From Marinobacter halodurans (lineage in GTDB: Bacteria > Pseudomonadota > Gammaproteobacteria > Pseudomonadales > Oleiphilaceae): a DNA stretch of 64,000 bases. The notes under the pieces are model-generated. The model saw only the letters and a list, made by a program, of their open reading frames with translations, did not search any database and was not told the origin of the DNA. The position numbers were made by a program, and so were the translations under genes. Position 1 is the stretch's first letter. Each line of letters begins with the position of its first letter. Shown here one piece after another: positions 34,758 through 43,406 of this stretch. The stretch covers positions 18,178-82,177 of the forward strand of contig NZ_SJDL01000025.1 of the NCBI RefSeq assembly GCF_004327985.1, in the 5' to 3' direction.

Positions 34758-35714
34758 ATGAAAAGCCTCCTGCGAATATCAGTCATTCCATTTCTATTGC
34801 TTTTCGCTGTCGCTGTGATGGCGGACGCGAACTATTCCGGAAAGAAAATACTTTTTATTGACTCCTATCACGCCGGCTTTGAATGGAGTGATGGAATCAT
34901 TCAGGGCGCTAAGGATGTATTGAAAGGCACAGGGGTGGAGCTAAAGGTGGTCCACATGGACACAAAGCGCAACACATCCGAGACATTTATCAAAGCCAAA
35001 GCCCTGGAGGTAAAATCGACTATTGAACAATTCAAGCCGGATGTACTGATAGCCAGTGATGATAATGCATCAAAGTATGTCATTGTTCCCTATTATCGGG
35101 ATACCGATCTACCCGTTATATTCTGTGCAGTGAACTGGGATGCATCCACATATGGTTTTCCGACCAAAAATGTTACCGGCATGGTGGAGGTGACGCTGGT
35201 TCCCGAGATCGTCAGGCACTTAAAGTATTATGCGGATGGTGATGACATCGGATTCATTGGTGCAAACACTTTGACGGCACGAAAGGAATATGACAACCAT
35301 CGAGACCTTCTGGGGATAGACTATAAAAAAGCATACTTTGCACGCAACTTCCATGAATGGAAAGAGATGTTTATCAAGCTCCAGAGCGAAGTCGACATGG
35401 CTATCATGCTTAATCAGGTTGGTATCAGCGGATGGAACGATGCAGAAGCCATCCGGTTTGTGGAAGACAATACCAGGATACCTGTTGGATCATGGAATAG
35501 ATGGGTTATGCCTTATTCATTGCTGGGTGTTACCAACATTCCGGCTGAACAGGGTTCCTGGGCAGCCCAGGCAGCGCTCAAGGTCCTGGAAGGCGTCCCC
35601 CCCAGCAAAATACCGCTGACGCACAACAAAGAAGGCAAATTGTTCTTCAATCCAAGAATCGGCAAGCGACTGGGCATCCAGACCCCGCCCCCCTTTGCAA
35701 CAATATCGGATTAA
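34758..35714 (+). CDS. ABC-type periplasmic binding protein, second of the pair
   Basis: A 318-residue paralogue of the previous protein. The signal peptide is MKSLLRISVIPFLLLFAVAV, and the mature part opens YSGKKILFIDSYHAGFEWSD. The DTKRNTSE, FKPDVLIASDDNASKY and GSWAAQAALKVLEG blocks are shared with its neighbour. Divergence is spread along the protein, which suggests an old duplication and perhaps two ligands. It lies 9 bp after the first copy and 38 bp before the kinase gene. Confidence 0.85.
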   Translation: MKSLLRISVIPFLLLFAVAVMADANYSGKKILFIDSYHAGFEWSDGIIQGAKDVLKGTGVELKVVHMDTKRNTSETFIKAKALEVKSTIEQFKPDVLIASDDNASKYVIVPYYRDTDLPVIFCAVNWDASTYGFPTKNVTGMVEVTLVPEIVRHLKYYADGDDIGFIGANTLTARKEYDNHRDLLGIDYKKAYFARNFHEWKEMFIKLQSEVDMAIMLNQVGISGWNDAEAIRFVEDNTRIPVGSWNRWVMPYSLLGVTNIPAEQGSWAAQAALKVLEGVPPSKIPLTHNKEGKLFFNPRIGKRLGIQTPPPFATISD

Positions 35715-35752
35715 GCGGCATAGAACGGCGGCCCTGACAAAGCGAGGCGAGC

Positions 35753-38644
35753 ATGACAGACAGCTCGTACTATAAAAAGTCCCTTACCAGAGGGAGTCTG
35801 ATAAAGATCTGCATGGGGATATCCGTCGCTGTTTTTTTTATTACCCTTATCACCTATATCTATGTTTTCTCAAGCCTGAAAAGCAGGGCGCTTGAAGATT
35901 TGGAAGAGTACATCACCCAGAGAGGCATAAGGGAAAGCATACCCTTCACCCTGGCAATGGATAATCAAAAGGCGTTCGCCACTGATTTTATAGCTCGCCT
36001 TGGACGCCGAAAGATAGCCAATATTGACCAGCGATTGGAGGCACTGTTTTACCGGCACAGCGATGGCACCTTGCGCATAGACAGCCGTTTCTTTGAGCAA
36101 GACGGAATAACGGGGGTCATCAGCACGTTGGGAAGCAACTACGCCAAAAGCACTGACGGCAGTACGGACTTCCCGCTGTCGTTCAGGCGTTCAATGATCG
36201 TTGGTTACGATATGTTGGCGCAATATGGCCCCGCATGGCATAACCGATTTGCAAACCTGTACGTCTCATTTCCCGGAGATGGAATATTCATGTATTGGCC
36301 GAAGATCCCCTGGGGATTGAAGACGGGACTATGGGAGATAAATTCCAAGATTAACCTGAGCAATCCAAATAACGAGGATGTTGTCGTTATTGACGAAGGT
36401 TCGAAAGTGGACGCAGACCCAAGCTGGAGTAACCTGTATTATGACTTTGCCGCGGACAACTGGATGGTATCCTCCACGACCCCCATTATTTTGAACGGAA
36501 AACATATCCTCTCGGTAAGCAACGACATTCTACTGCATGAACTGTTTAACCGTACCATTACCCAGCATCTTGACGGCACCTACAATCTTATATTCGACGC
36601 CAGCGGTAAATTAATTGTACATCCCGAATTCATGGATGCGATTCAATCCCAGGGAGGCAACTTTTCAATTCTGGAGGCCAATGACCAGAACCTGAGAAAC
36701 ATATACGAGCTCACCATCAGTCATCAGGAAGGGGTCATCGATAATGTTCTAGACGATGAATACCTGGGCATAACGAGGCTGGATGGGCCTGGCTGGTATT
36801 TTGTGACCGTTTTCCCAAAATCCATTATTTCCCAGGGTGCTTTCAAGACCGCCAGAGTCATATTGATTATCGGTTTGGTTTCATTGCTGTTGGAGATATT
36901 CATTCTCTACTTTTTCCTGAAAAGGCAAGTAGCCATACCGTTGAAGCAGTTAATGGACGCAACCAATCGCATAGCATCCGGCGATTTCTCGGTGGAGCTT
37001 GATGTGAAACGACAGGATGAAATCGGCCACCTGGCTCATCAGTTCAATACCATGTCCAGGAAGATCGATGCTCGGGAGAAGGCGCTGAAAGATGCACGAC
37101 TGGAACTGAAGAAGATGAACGAAGGGCTTGAGGAGAGCGTGCAGCAACGCACGCAAGAACTGCAGAAGGCCCTGAAAGAAGTGGAAGACACCCAGGAGAC
37201 ACTGAAGCAATACGCGGATAGCTTGAAAGCCGCCATGACAGAGGCGGAAAGCGCCAACAAAGCCAAGAGCGAGTTTTTGGCCAATATGAGCCATGAGTTA
37301 CGCACCCCCTTGAACGCGATCCTCGGCTTTTCCAGCCTGATGTCACGCGACCCTTCCCTTTCGGAGAGCTTGCGCAGGAATAACGAGATCATCAGCCGTA
37401 GCGGCTATCACCTGCTGAGCCTGATCAACGATGTGCTGGATATGGCCAAGATCGAGGCCGGGCAGGTAGAACTGGAAAATGCCCCATTCGACCTCGGCGC
37501 CATGGTGCTCGAGGTCAACGACATGATGCAACTGCGTGCGCAGGACAAGGGGCTTAAGCTGCAGTTCGACCAGACATCGCTTTTCCCACGTTATATCGTT
37601 GGCGACGAGTCACGACTGCGCCAGATATTGGTCAACCTGGTTGGCAACGCACTCAAGTTCACCCACGAGGGCGGCGTGACCATTCGCCTCGGTACCAGGA
37701 AAAATTCCAGGACCCATCTGGTGATCGAGGTCGAGGACAGCGGTATCGGTATAGCCCCCGAAGACCAGCAGTGCATATTCGAACCCTTTTTACAGCTTGG
37801 CGAACAGGCTATCAGCAAGGGTTCGGGGCTGGGGCTGTCCATCACCCGCCAGATGGTCCAGTTAATGGGGGGGCATATAACGCTTGAAAGTACGCCGGAC
37901 AAAGGCTCGGTGTTCAAGGTAGACCTTCCATTGCAGGAAGCCCGGAAAAGTGACTTCCCCAAACCGAAACAGGCGGAGGACGGCGAAGTCGTCCACCTCG
38001 CCCCGGGGCAACCCAGATACCGAATCCTGATCGTTGAAGACCAAGTCGACAATCAAACATTACTGGCAAAACTGCTTGAATCGGTTGGCTTTTTGACGAA
38101 GGTTGCGGACAACGGAGAGGAAGCCATACGTATTTTCCAGAGTTGGCACCCCCACTTCATCTGGATGGACAGACGCATGCCCGTGATGGATGGAATGGAA
38201 GCAACTCGACGGATTCGTGAATTGCCCGGAGGTAAGGAGGTAAAAATTGTCGCTGTCACCGCTTCGGCATTTACCGAAGAGCGCAGGCAACTACTCGCGG
38301 GTGGCATGGACGACTACATACGCAAACCGTATAAGGCGCTCGAAATCTATGACTGCCTATCGAAGCATCTGGGAGTGGAATACATATACGAGGCGCCACC
38401 CGAACCGAAGACGCAACGCCCAAAGCTGACACCCGAGATGGTCGAAGGGTTGCCAGACCCATTGCGTGAGGAGCTCATTGAAGCCCTGGAAAGTCTGGAG
38501 ATTGACCGTATTGATTCTGCGATAAAACGAGTTTCAGCGCACGATCAGCAGCTACAAACCACACTGAACCATCTCGCCCGCAACTTCGACTACCTGACGC
38601 TGATGAAAGCGCTGCAACAGAAGGATAACGAGTCCCCAACATAG
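35753..38644 (+). CDS. Hybrid sensor histidine kinase with periplasmic Cache-like sensor, HAMP and receiver
   Basis: A 963-residue protein. TM1 is at about 22-44, a large periplasmic dCache-like domain at 45-365, and TM2 at about 368-392. A HAMP domain (PLKQLMDATNRIASGDFSVE) and a coiled coil (about 440-500) precede HisKA, with the acceptor His in MSHELRTPLNAI near 513. HATPase motifs are LVNLVGNALKF, DSGIGIAPED and GSGLGLSI. The receiver (about 755-880) has Asp in WMDRRMPVMDG and Lys in YIRKPY. A 75-residue helical tail follows. It probably senses the two upstream binding proteins and signals to the REC-GGDEF-EAL protein. Confidence 0.92.
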   Translation: MTDSSYYKKSLTRGSLIKICMGISVAVFFITLITYIYVFSSLKSRALEDLEEYITQRGIRESIPFTLAMDNQKAFATDFIARLGRRKIANIDQRLEALFYRHSDGTLRIDSRFFEQDGITGVISTLGSNYAKSTDGSTDFPLSFRRSMIVGYDMLAQYGPAWHNRFANLYVSFPGDGIFMYWPKIPWGLKTGLWEINSKINLSNPNNEDVVVIDEGSKVDADPSWSNLYYDFAADNWMVSSTTPIILNGKHILSVSNDILLHELFNRTITQHLDGTYNLIFDASGKLIVHPEFMDAIQSQGGNFSILEANDQNLRNIYELTISHQEGVIDNVLDDEYLGITRLDGPGWYFVTVFPKSIISQGAFKTARVILIIGLVSLLLEIFILYFFLKRQVAIPLKQLMDATNRIASGDFSVELDVKRQDEIGHLAHQFNTMSRKIDAREKALKDARLELKKMNEGLEESVQQRTQELQKALKEVEDTQETLKQYADSLKAAMTEAESANKAKSEFLANMSHELRTPLNAILGFSSLMSRDPSLSESLRRNNEIISRSGYHLLSLINDVLDMAKIEAGQVELENAPFDLGAMVLEVNDMMQLRAQDKGLKLQFDQTSLFPRYIVGDESRLRQILVNLVGNALKFTHEGGVTIRLGTRKNSRTHLVIEVEDSGIGIAPEDQQCIFEPFLQLGEQAISKGSGLGLSITRQMVQLMGGHITLESTPDKGSVFKVDLPLQEARKSDFPKPKQAEDGEVVHLAPGQPRYRILIVEDQVDNQTLLAKLLESVGFLTKVADNGEEAIRIFQSWHPHFIWMDRRMPVMDGMEATRRIRELPGGKEVKIVAVTASAFTEERRQLLAGGMDDYIRKPYKALEIYDCLSKHLGVEYIYEAPPEPKTQRPKLTPEMVEGLPDPLREELIEALESLEIDRIDSAIKRVSAHDQQLQTTLNHLARNFDYLTLMKALQQKDNESPT

Positions 38645-38692
38645 TGGACGCGCCCTACCACTGCCCCTTCCTCGTGACCGGGCTATCAGGCT

Positions 38693-39307
38693 TTACCGAT
38701 CCGTCAGGGCAAGCTGAACGCCCAGGCCTGCGAACGCTGCCGCGAAGCTCCGGCGCAGCCATCCCTGAACCCTGGGAGACTCAATGACGACGGTCCGAAA
38801 GGCATGGGCAAGCTGCCCGTAGAGAGCGAAAACAACAAAGGTCATCGCCATGAACACCGCACTCAGGCCCAATAACTGACCCAGTGGCGACATGGAATCC
38901 GCCGCAACGAACTGGGGCAGGAAGGCCAGGAAAAAGATCGTCAGCTTGGGGTTGAGGATGTTCAGCAGGAACGCCCTGAGCACCAGAGATGCCACACCAC
39001 CCTTGCGCCGCACGTCTTGAACGGAGAAAGCGCTTCGATCGCGCCACGTCGCAACAGCGAGGTACAGAAGATAGACAACCCCGGCATACTTGAGCATCTG
39101 AAACGCGACCGCGCTGGTATGCATGACGGCCGCCAAGCCCAGAATAGTGGCCAGCAAATGCGGGACAATGCCAAGGGTGCATCCGAGAGATGCAAACAGG
39201 CTTGCACGACGCCCATGCATCAAGCCAGAGGAAACGGTGAAAATGACACCGGTACCTGGAATCAGAACGACAACCAGAGAGGTCAGCAGGAATTCAGCAG
39301 AGAACAT
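38693..39307 (-). CDS. LysE/RhtB-family amino-acid exporter, copy 1
   Basis: A 204-residue protein with six helices, opening MFSAEFLLTSLVVVLIPGTG, with the LysE-family signature IPGTGVIFTVSSGL then NILNPKLTIFFLAFLPQF. The start at 39307 is preceded by GAGGAG. A second copy at 59678-60292 has the same length and differs at 7 of 204 residues. An upstream ATG at 39532 is not used by the other copy. Confidence 0.9.
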   Translation of the reverse strand: MFSAEFLLTSLVVVLIPGTGVIFTVSSGLMHGRRASLFASLGCTLGIVPHLLATILGLAAVMHTSAVAFQMLKYAGVVYLLYLAVATWRDRSAFSVQDVRRKGGVASLVLRAFLLNILNPKLTIFFLAFLPQFVAADSMSPLGQLLGLSAVFMAMTFVVFALYGQLAHAFRTVVIESPRVQGWLRRSFAAAFAGLGVQLALTDR

Positions 39308-39551
39308 GAGCGATAGCTCCTCTATCAGGCTTGAACTCAGATAACCCGCTATAAAGGGACTGCGTGGGTATGGGGGGCGACACGTCTGCCCGCACATGCA
39401 ATGCCCGCCATAGCGCGATCCGCACGGCGGTGTTATCCGGCTTTGCAACCCCATCGCCCCGCATACGCGTCTCTCCCTCTGTCCTGGTACCCCGGTTTGT
39501 CCGCTGTAGCCCCGGGTAGGGCCATCATGCAAGTAAAGGTTGTTGTCACTC

Positions 39552-40016
39552 TCAGGTCAACTGGAGCTGAGCGGCTCTTGCAAACGCCATAAGCATGGCG
39601 CCACACGTGGCAAGGTCCAGGGGCAGCCGCAACAGACTGCGAGTGGTCCACGCCCGTGCCGCCGCTTCCGTGATGGCGGACGGATCAGCTCGTTCGAACG
39701 CGAGCGCTTTTGGAATGAAGTCGAACGCAGACCATACCCTCATCACCCCATGGCTGGCCAAGGCAATCAGCAGATACAGGCGCACATCGGCATGGGACCA
39801 ACCGAGAACCAGCGAGACGATGAGCATCAGCTCAAACGCGACGTGCGCCGGGATCCAGAACCGCTTGCGCGAAACGCCGCCCCGGGCCGGTTGAATCAAC
39901 TCGGGCCTCTTTGGCCAAGCCGGGTCAAGCACGCTGAACTCGTATAGACCTCCGCCCAGAGTGAGCAGCGCTAAAGCCATCGCAAGGCCAACGGGGACGA
40001 TCAGGATGTTCTCCAT
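39552..40016 (-). CDS. Small membrane protein divergent from marR
   Basis: A 154-residue protein from ATG 40016 with about four membrane helices (LIVPVGLAMALALLTLGGGL, FELMLIVSLVLGW) and a conserved-looking YEFSVLDPAWPKRPELIQP segment. No named family recognised with confidence (DUF1772-like layout possible). Divergent from a MarR gene with about 70 bp between, so probably its regulatory target. The 244 bp between it and the LysE gene hold nothing I can identify. Confidence 0.7.
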   Translation of the reverse strand: MENILIVPVGLAMALALLTLGGGLYEFSVLDPAWPKRPELIQPARGGVSRKRFWIPAHVAFELMLIVSLVLGWSHADVRLYLLIALASHGVMRVWSAFDFIPKALAFERADPSAITEAAARAWTTRSLLRLPLDLATCGAMLMAFARAAQLQLT

Positions 40017-40063
40017 GACACTCACCTGCGGATCTGAAGATTGCCATATATCTCGGTAGACCG

Positions 40064-40071
40064 TAATATTA
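40064..40071. promoter_or_regulatory. TAATATTA palindrome, candidate MarR operator
   Basis: A short AT-rich palindrome (GTAATATTAGTAAC context) lies in the 70-bp region between the divergent marR and membrane-protein genes. MarR proteins often bind such sites, but this one is short, so support is weak. Confidence 0.3.
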
Positions 40072-40084
40072 GTAACCGGAGGTA

Positions 40085-40588
40085 ATGGTGTCAAAATTAA
40101 AGAAAGATCAACGAAAGTCGCGCGAGGACCTTCTCGCCCGGTTGGCGAAGGTGGGCCGGGAGCACAGCGATGCGACCGTGCTTTTCCACGCGACGGTGGC
40201 GCGTCTGCTGGGCCTGAACGCGACGGATTACAAAACGCTGGGCGCTCTCGATCGCGAGGGCCCAATGACGGCAGGCGACATCGCAAAGCACACCGGCCTT
40301 GCCACAGCGTCCGTGACGAACCTGGTGGACCGGCTTGAGAAAAAGGGGTACGTCCGACGTATCAGTGACCCGGCCGACCGCCGGCGTGTCGTGGTCGCAC
40401 CGGCGGCTGAGGCGGTCGATCGTGCCGAACGCCTACTCGGATCGACGCGCCAATCGCTCACACGACTCTACGAAGACTACTCCGAAAGCGAACTCGCCGT
40501 TATCGCGGACTTCCTCTCGCGTAACGCCGAACGATTGCGCACCGAGACCGGGAAGCTCGGCTCGAATTCAGGCGCAAGCCGCACGTAG
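40085..40588 (+). CDS. MarR-family transcriptional regulator
   Basis: A 167-residue winged-helix regulator: LFHATVARLLGLNATDYKTL, then AGDIAKHTGLATASVTNLVD (recognition helix) and the wing KKGYVRRISDPADRRRVVV. The ribosome site GGAGGT is only one base from ATG 40085, so the GTG at 40088 may be the real start. Likely controls the divergent membrane-protein gene and itself. Confidence 0.88.
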   Translation: MVSKLKKDQRKSREDLLARLAKVGREHSDATVLFHATVARLLGLNATDYKTLGALDREGPMTAGDIAKHTGLATASVTNLVDRLEKKGYVRRISDPADRRRVVVAPAAEAVDRAERLLGSTRQSLTRLYEDYSESELAVIADFLSRNAERLRTETGKLGSNSGASRT

Positions 40589-40773
40589 CTCAAGCTGACG
40601 GCCCCGGCATATTGCCGAGCACGAAACTACCCGGGCCGGAGACTGCATGCGCCACCAGCACTCAACGTGACTACCCCATGATCATTGAGCCGTTGGCCAA
40701 TGAACCGATGAAGGTCTGGTGCCCCTGACCTGGCGACATTACGTTCCGGGAAGGCTCATAGGCCTTTGTTGGC

Positions 40774-41421
40774 TCAGTCACGATCCGGTGCACCGAGCGG
40801 GAACAGGTGGCGGTAGGGTCGCGCCTCATCGACCACGCGCGCCACGGACGGGCGTTCCAACAACCTCTTCCGGTAGGATTTGAGCGCACCTTCCGGAATG
40901 GGATGCACCCAATCGGCATAGAACAAGGCGGGAGCTGCGGCGCAATCCGCGATACTGAAACGATCACCGTTGGCCCAGCCAGCGCCAATGCGGGCAGACA
41001 GCCACGCATAGGATTTATCCAGCACGACCCTGGCTTCTGCGGCACGACGCGAATCCTGCTGGTCCTCCGGACGCAGCGCCTCGCCCACGACTTGCTGCAT
41101 CGGCTCGGCAATGTAGGAATCGAACACAGAGGCCAGCATACGGGACGTCAGCGCAGCATCCGGATCATCTGGAATCATCGTGGGAGCGTGGCCAAACCGG
41201 TCCAGGTACTCGATCACCGAATTGGACTGCGTAACCTCGATATGGCCATCCGTAAGGGCCGGAAACTGTCCCGTCGGAGACAACTCGGCAATACGAGCCG
41301 CGTTTTCGGTGTGGTCGGGATCGATCATACAGAAATCAAAGGGCACGCCTCTCTCGTAGGCGGCGATCAAAGCCTTCCACACGAACGCGGCGAATGGATG
41401 GCCATACAGTTTGATCTTCAT
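40774..41421 (-). CDS. Glutathione S-transferase family protein
   Basis: A 215-residue GST. The N-terminal thioredoxin-like domain begins MKIKLYGHPFAAFVWKALIA and includes SPTGQFPALTDGHIEVTQSN with the cis-Pro and the glutathione-binding Ser region. The helical C-terminal domain has FSIADCAAAPALFY. It probably conjugates or reduces an electrophile. The 100-bp gap to the next GST gene in the same direction suggests a pair. Confidence 0.88.
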   Translation of the reverse strand: MKIKLYGHPFAAFVWKALIAAYERGVPFDFCMIDPDHTENAARIAELSPTGQFPALTDGHIEVTQSNSVIEYLDRFGHAPTMIPDDPDAALTSRMLASVFDSYIAEPMQQVVGEALRPEDQQDSRRAAEARVVLDKSYAWLSARIGAGWANGDRFSIADCAAAPALFYADWVHPIPEGALKSYRKRLLERPSVARVVDEARPYRHLFPLGAPDRD

Positions 41422-41520
41422 CCTTCATCTCATCCTGAATTGGATTACCGAAGCAAGCGCGTGCCGCCCATAACAACGCCCAAGCGAGCGCAGCGGGTGG
41501 TCGGTCGGCCGGGACACCGA

Positions 41521-42156
41521 TCAGGCCCGCGTCTCGTCGGCCTGCTCGAAGTGTGCCATCTGATCCGCGTAGGCTTTCCTGAACGCCGGACGGTCGGTTA
41601 GACGTGCCACATAGGCTTCCGAGGCCGGACGGTTGCCGAAAGTGCGTACCTTCGGCACGCGCAGGACGTCAGCCATCAACAGGTCCGCAACCGTGAAGCG
41701 GCCCGCCGCGAGCCAATCTCGCTCACCCAGGACATCCTCGAGTTGATAAAGGCGCTTGCCCATCCACCCTGCGAGGTCATTGTCGGCATTGCCGGAAATC
41801 GTCAGAAACCACCAAGGCACGCTGACCATCTCGATCGAATTGAGTGCTGCAATGGCCCATTGCAGCGTGTGCGCTTGTCCAGCCTCGTCACACGGCATCA
41901 GCGTGTCGGATTTCCAGGCAAGGTGCAGAAGGCAGGCGCCGCTTTCGAACATCTGCAGTTCTCCGTCACTCAAAAACGGAACCTGCCCAAAAGGCTGGCT
42001 CGAAAGATGATTGGTCTCGCGACCGTCAAACGGGACCGTTTGCACGGCGTATGGCAGCCCGGCTTCCTCGCAGGCCCATCGCAACCTCAGATCGCGCACA
42101 AAACCACGAGGCCCCTCGGGTACCCAGTCGTAGGTCCAGATCGTCAATTCGCTCAT
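41521..42156 (-). CDS. Glutathione S-transferase family protein
   Basis: A 211-residue GST with MSELTIWTYDWVPEGPRGFV, then FDGRETNHLSSQPFGQVPFL and FESGACLLHL (glutathione site), and RFTVADLLMADVL in the helical domain. Different enough from its neighbour to be another class rather than a recent duplicate. Confidence 0.87.
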   Translation of the reverse strand: MSELTIWTYDWVPEGPRGFVRDLRLRWACEEAGLPYAVQTVPFDGRETNHLSSQPFGQVPFLSDGELQMFESGACLLHLAWKSDTLMPCDEAGQAHTLQWAIAALNSIEMVSVPWWFLTISGNADNDLAGWMGKRLYQLEDVLGERDWLAAGRFTVADLLMADVLRVPKVRTFGNRPASEAYVARLTDRPAFRKAYADQMAHFEQADETRA

Positions 42157-42265
42157 TCTCTAACCCTCCCGGCAAGCCGTCCAACAATTGCGGCATGCGT
42201 ATCCATGGAATGAAACCGAAGGCGCAATGTCATGGGCATCGCCGTGCCTGCACCGGTTAACGAGC

Positions 42266-42553
42266 TTACCCCTCCAGTATTTCGATTTTCCATTTATCCG
42301 CAACTTGCTCTTGCCAGGCAAACCATCCAGGCTCAATGTGAGCAACCTCTTTCACTGAAGGATCCAGCTTGACGATCCCGGCCATGCAGATGATGGCTGT
42401 ATTCTCCGGAACGGGTTCGCCCAATCCTAAAAACTGCCAGCCGTGATCATCTTCGTCGTGAAACACTTGAAGAATTGGCGCACCGTCAAACGCGATATCC
42501 TTACTTGTTATAGCAGAGCAATTTTCGGGTTGATCAAATGGCCAGTCGCTCAT
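42266..42553 (-). CDS. Hypothetical small protein (DUF2185-like size)
   Basis: A 95-residue soluble protein, MSDWPFDQPENCSAITSKDI, with an HDEDDHGWQFLGLGEPVPEN block and a C-terminal GWFAWQEQVADKW. The layout resembles small immunity/SUKH-neighbour proteins that report 'HDEDDGAWQFL', but no function can be assigned. Same strand as the GST genes. Confidence 0.6.
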   Translation of the reverse strand: MSDWPFDQPENCSAITSKDIAFDGAPILQVFHDEDDHGWQFLGLGEPVPENTAIICMAGIVKLDPSVKEVAHIEPGWFAWQEQVADKWKIEILEG

Positions 42554-42579
42554 GTCTTCCTCGCACAGTTAGCGACCGC

Positions 42580-42655
42580 GAAACCAGGACAGAACTATTT
42601 TCTACAACTTATTGCCGCAAGTTGACAGCAAATCAACCAAATCTCTCCCGGCTTA
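42580..42655. repeat. REPIN-like palindromic element, copy 2
   Basis: Begins GAAACCAGGACAGAACTATT and ends AATCTCTCCCGGCTTA, the same inverted-end layout as copies at 31321 and 45048. It lies between the hypothetical gene and the LigD-like operon. Confidence 0.5.
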
Positions 42656-42712
42656 TAGCGCTCGCAACGATCGATATCGCTGGGCCGAATCCCAACGTTA
42701 AGGGAGACACCC

Positions 42713-43312
42713 TTGAGTGACCGCCAAAGCGAATACAGCAGCAAACGCAATACCCGTCAAAGTGGCGAGCCCGATCACAGACGTCATCGGCCGTCCAGGA
42801 AAGAGAATCAGTTCGTCATTCAGATGCATGATGCCAGTCAGCTTCACTTTGATTTCCGCCTGGCTATCGATGGCAGCCTGAAATCCTGGGCTGTTCCCAA
42901 GGGCCCATCGCTTGACCCTTCCGACAAGCGGCTTGCGATTGAGGTTGAGGATCACCCTCTCGATTATGCCGATTTCGAGGGGGTCATTCCGGAGGGCCAT
43001 TATGGCGCGGGCACAGTCATGGTCTGGGACCGCGGCACCTATCGCAACCTGCGCGAGGAAGGCGACAAACCAACCTCCATGGCCGATGCTCACCGCGACG
43101 GTCTCATTGAAGTCTGGCTGGAAGGTGAAAAGCTGTCGGGCGGATTTGCGCTCAAACGCTTCCGGGAGGGCAAGAAGCCGCAGTGGCTGCTCATCAAGAC
43201 GAACGATGACCATGCCGACGCCCGTCGTAACCCGGTTTCCACCGAGAACAAATCCGTCAAATCAGGGCGAACCCTGCACGCCATTGCCAAAGCGGAGAAG
43301 CCCGATGATTGA
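42713..43312 (+). CDS. Stand-alone LigD-type 3'-phosphoesterase domain
   Basis: A 199-residue protein, start TTG 42713 with GGGAG six bases upstream. It matches the phosphoesterase module of LigD: KENQFVIQMHDASQLHFDFR (metal-binding His and Asp), VPKGPSLDPSDKRLAIEVED, HPLDYADFEGVIPEGHYGAG. It trims 3' phosphates and ribonucleotides at DNA ends. In most bacteria this domain is fused to ligase and polymerase; here it is separate. First gene of a three-ORF overlapping operon. Confidence 0.9.
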   Translation: MSDRQSEYSSKRNTRQSGEPDHRRHRPSRKENQFVIQMHDASQLHFDFRLAIDGSLKSWAVPKGPSLDPSDKRLAIEVEDHPLDYADFEGVIPEGHYGAGTVMVWDRGTYRNLREEGDKPTSMADAHRDGLIEVWLEGEKLSGGFALKRFREGKKPQWLLIKTNDDHADARRNPVSTENKSVKSGRTLHAIAKAEKPDD

Positions 43313-43406
43313 CTGGCGGACAACCCTGACAGAAACCCAACGGCAACTGCGCCACGACAAATCCCCTGAAGACGTCATCAAGGAAACAGCGGGAGCCCGC
43401 TCATGA
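43305..43406 (+). CDS. 33-codon ORF bridging the split LigD genes
   Basis: ATG 43305 lies within the last codons of the phosphoesterase gene and its TGA overlaps the ATG of the polymerase gene (ATGA). The product MIDWRTTLTETQRQLRHDKS and on to 33 residues is hydrophilic and helical-looking. It could be a micro-protein, a linker remnant of a former fused LigD, or a translational-coupling leader. Not recognised. Confidence 0.45.
   Translation: MIDWRTTLTETQRQLRHDKSPEDVIKETAGARS

Noticed and set aside
42157..42265. attC-like site between the hypothetical gene and the second GST gene
   Set aside because: GTTAAC and GTTAGAG cores are present, but the arms between them do not pair convincingly.
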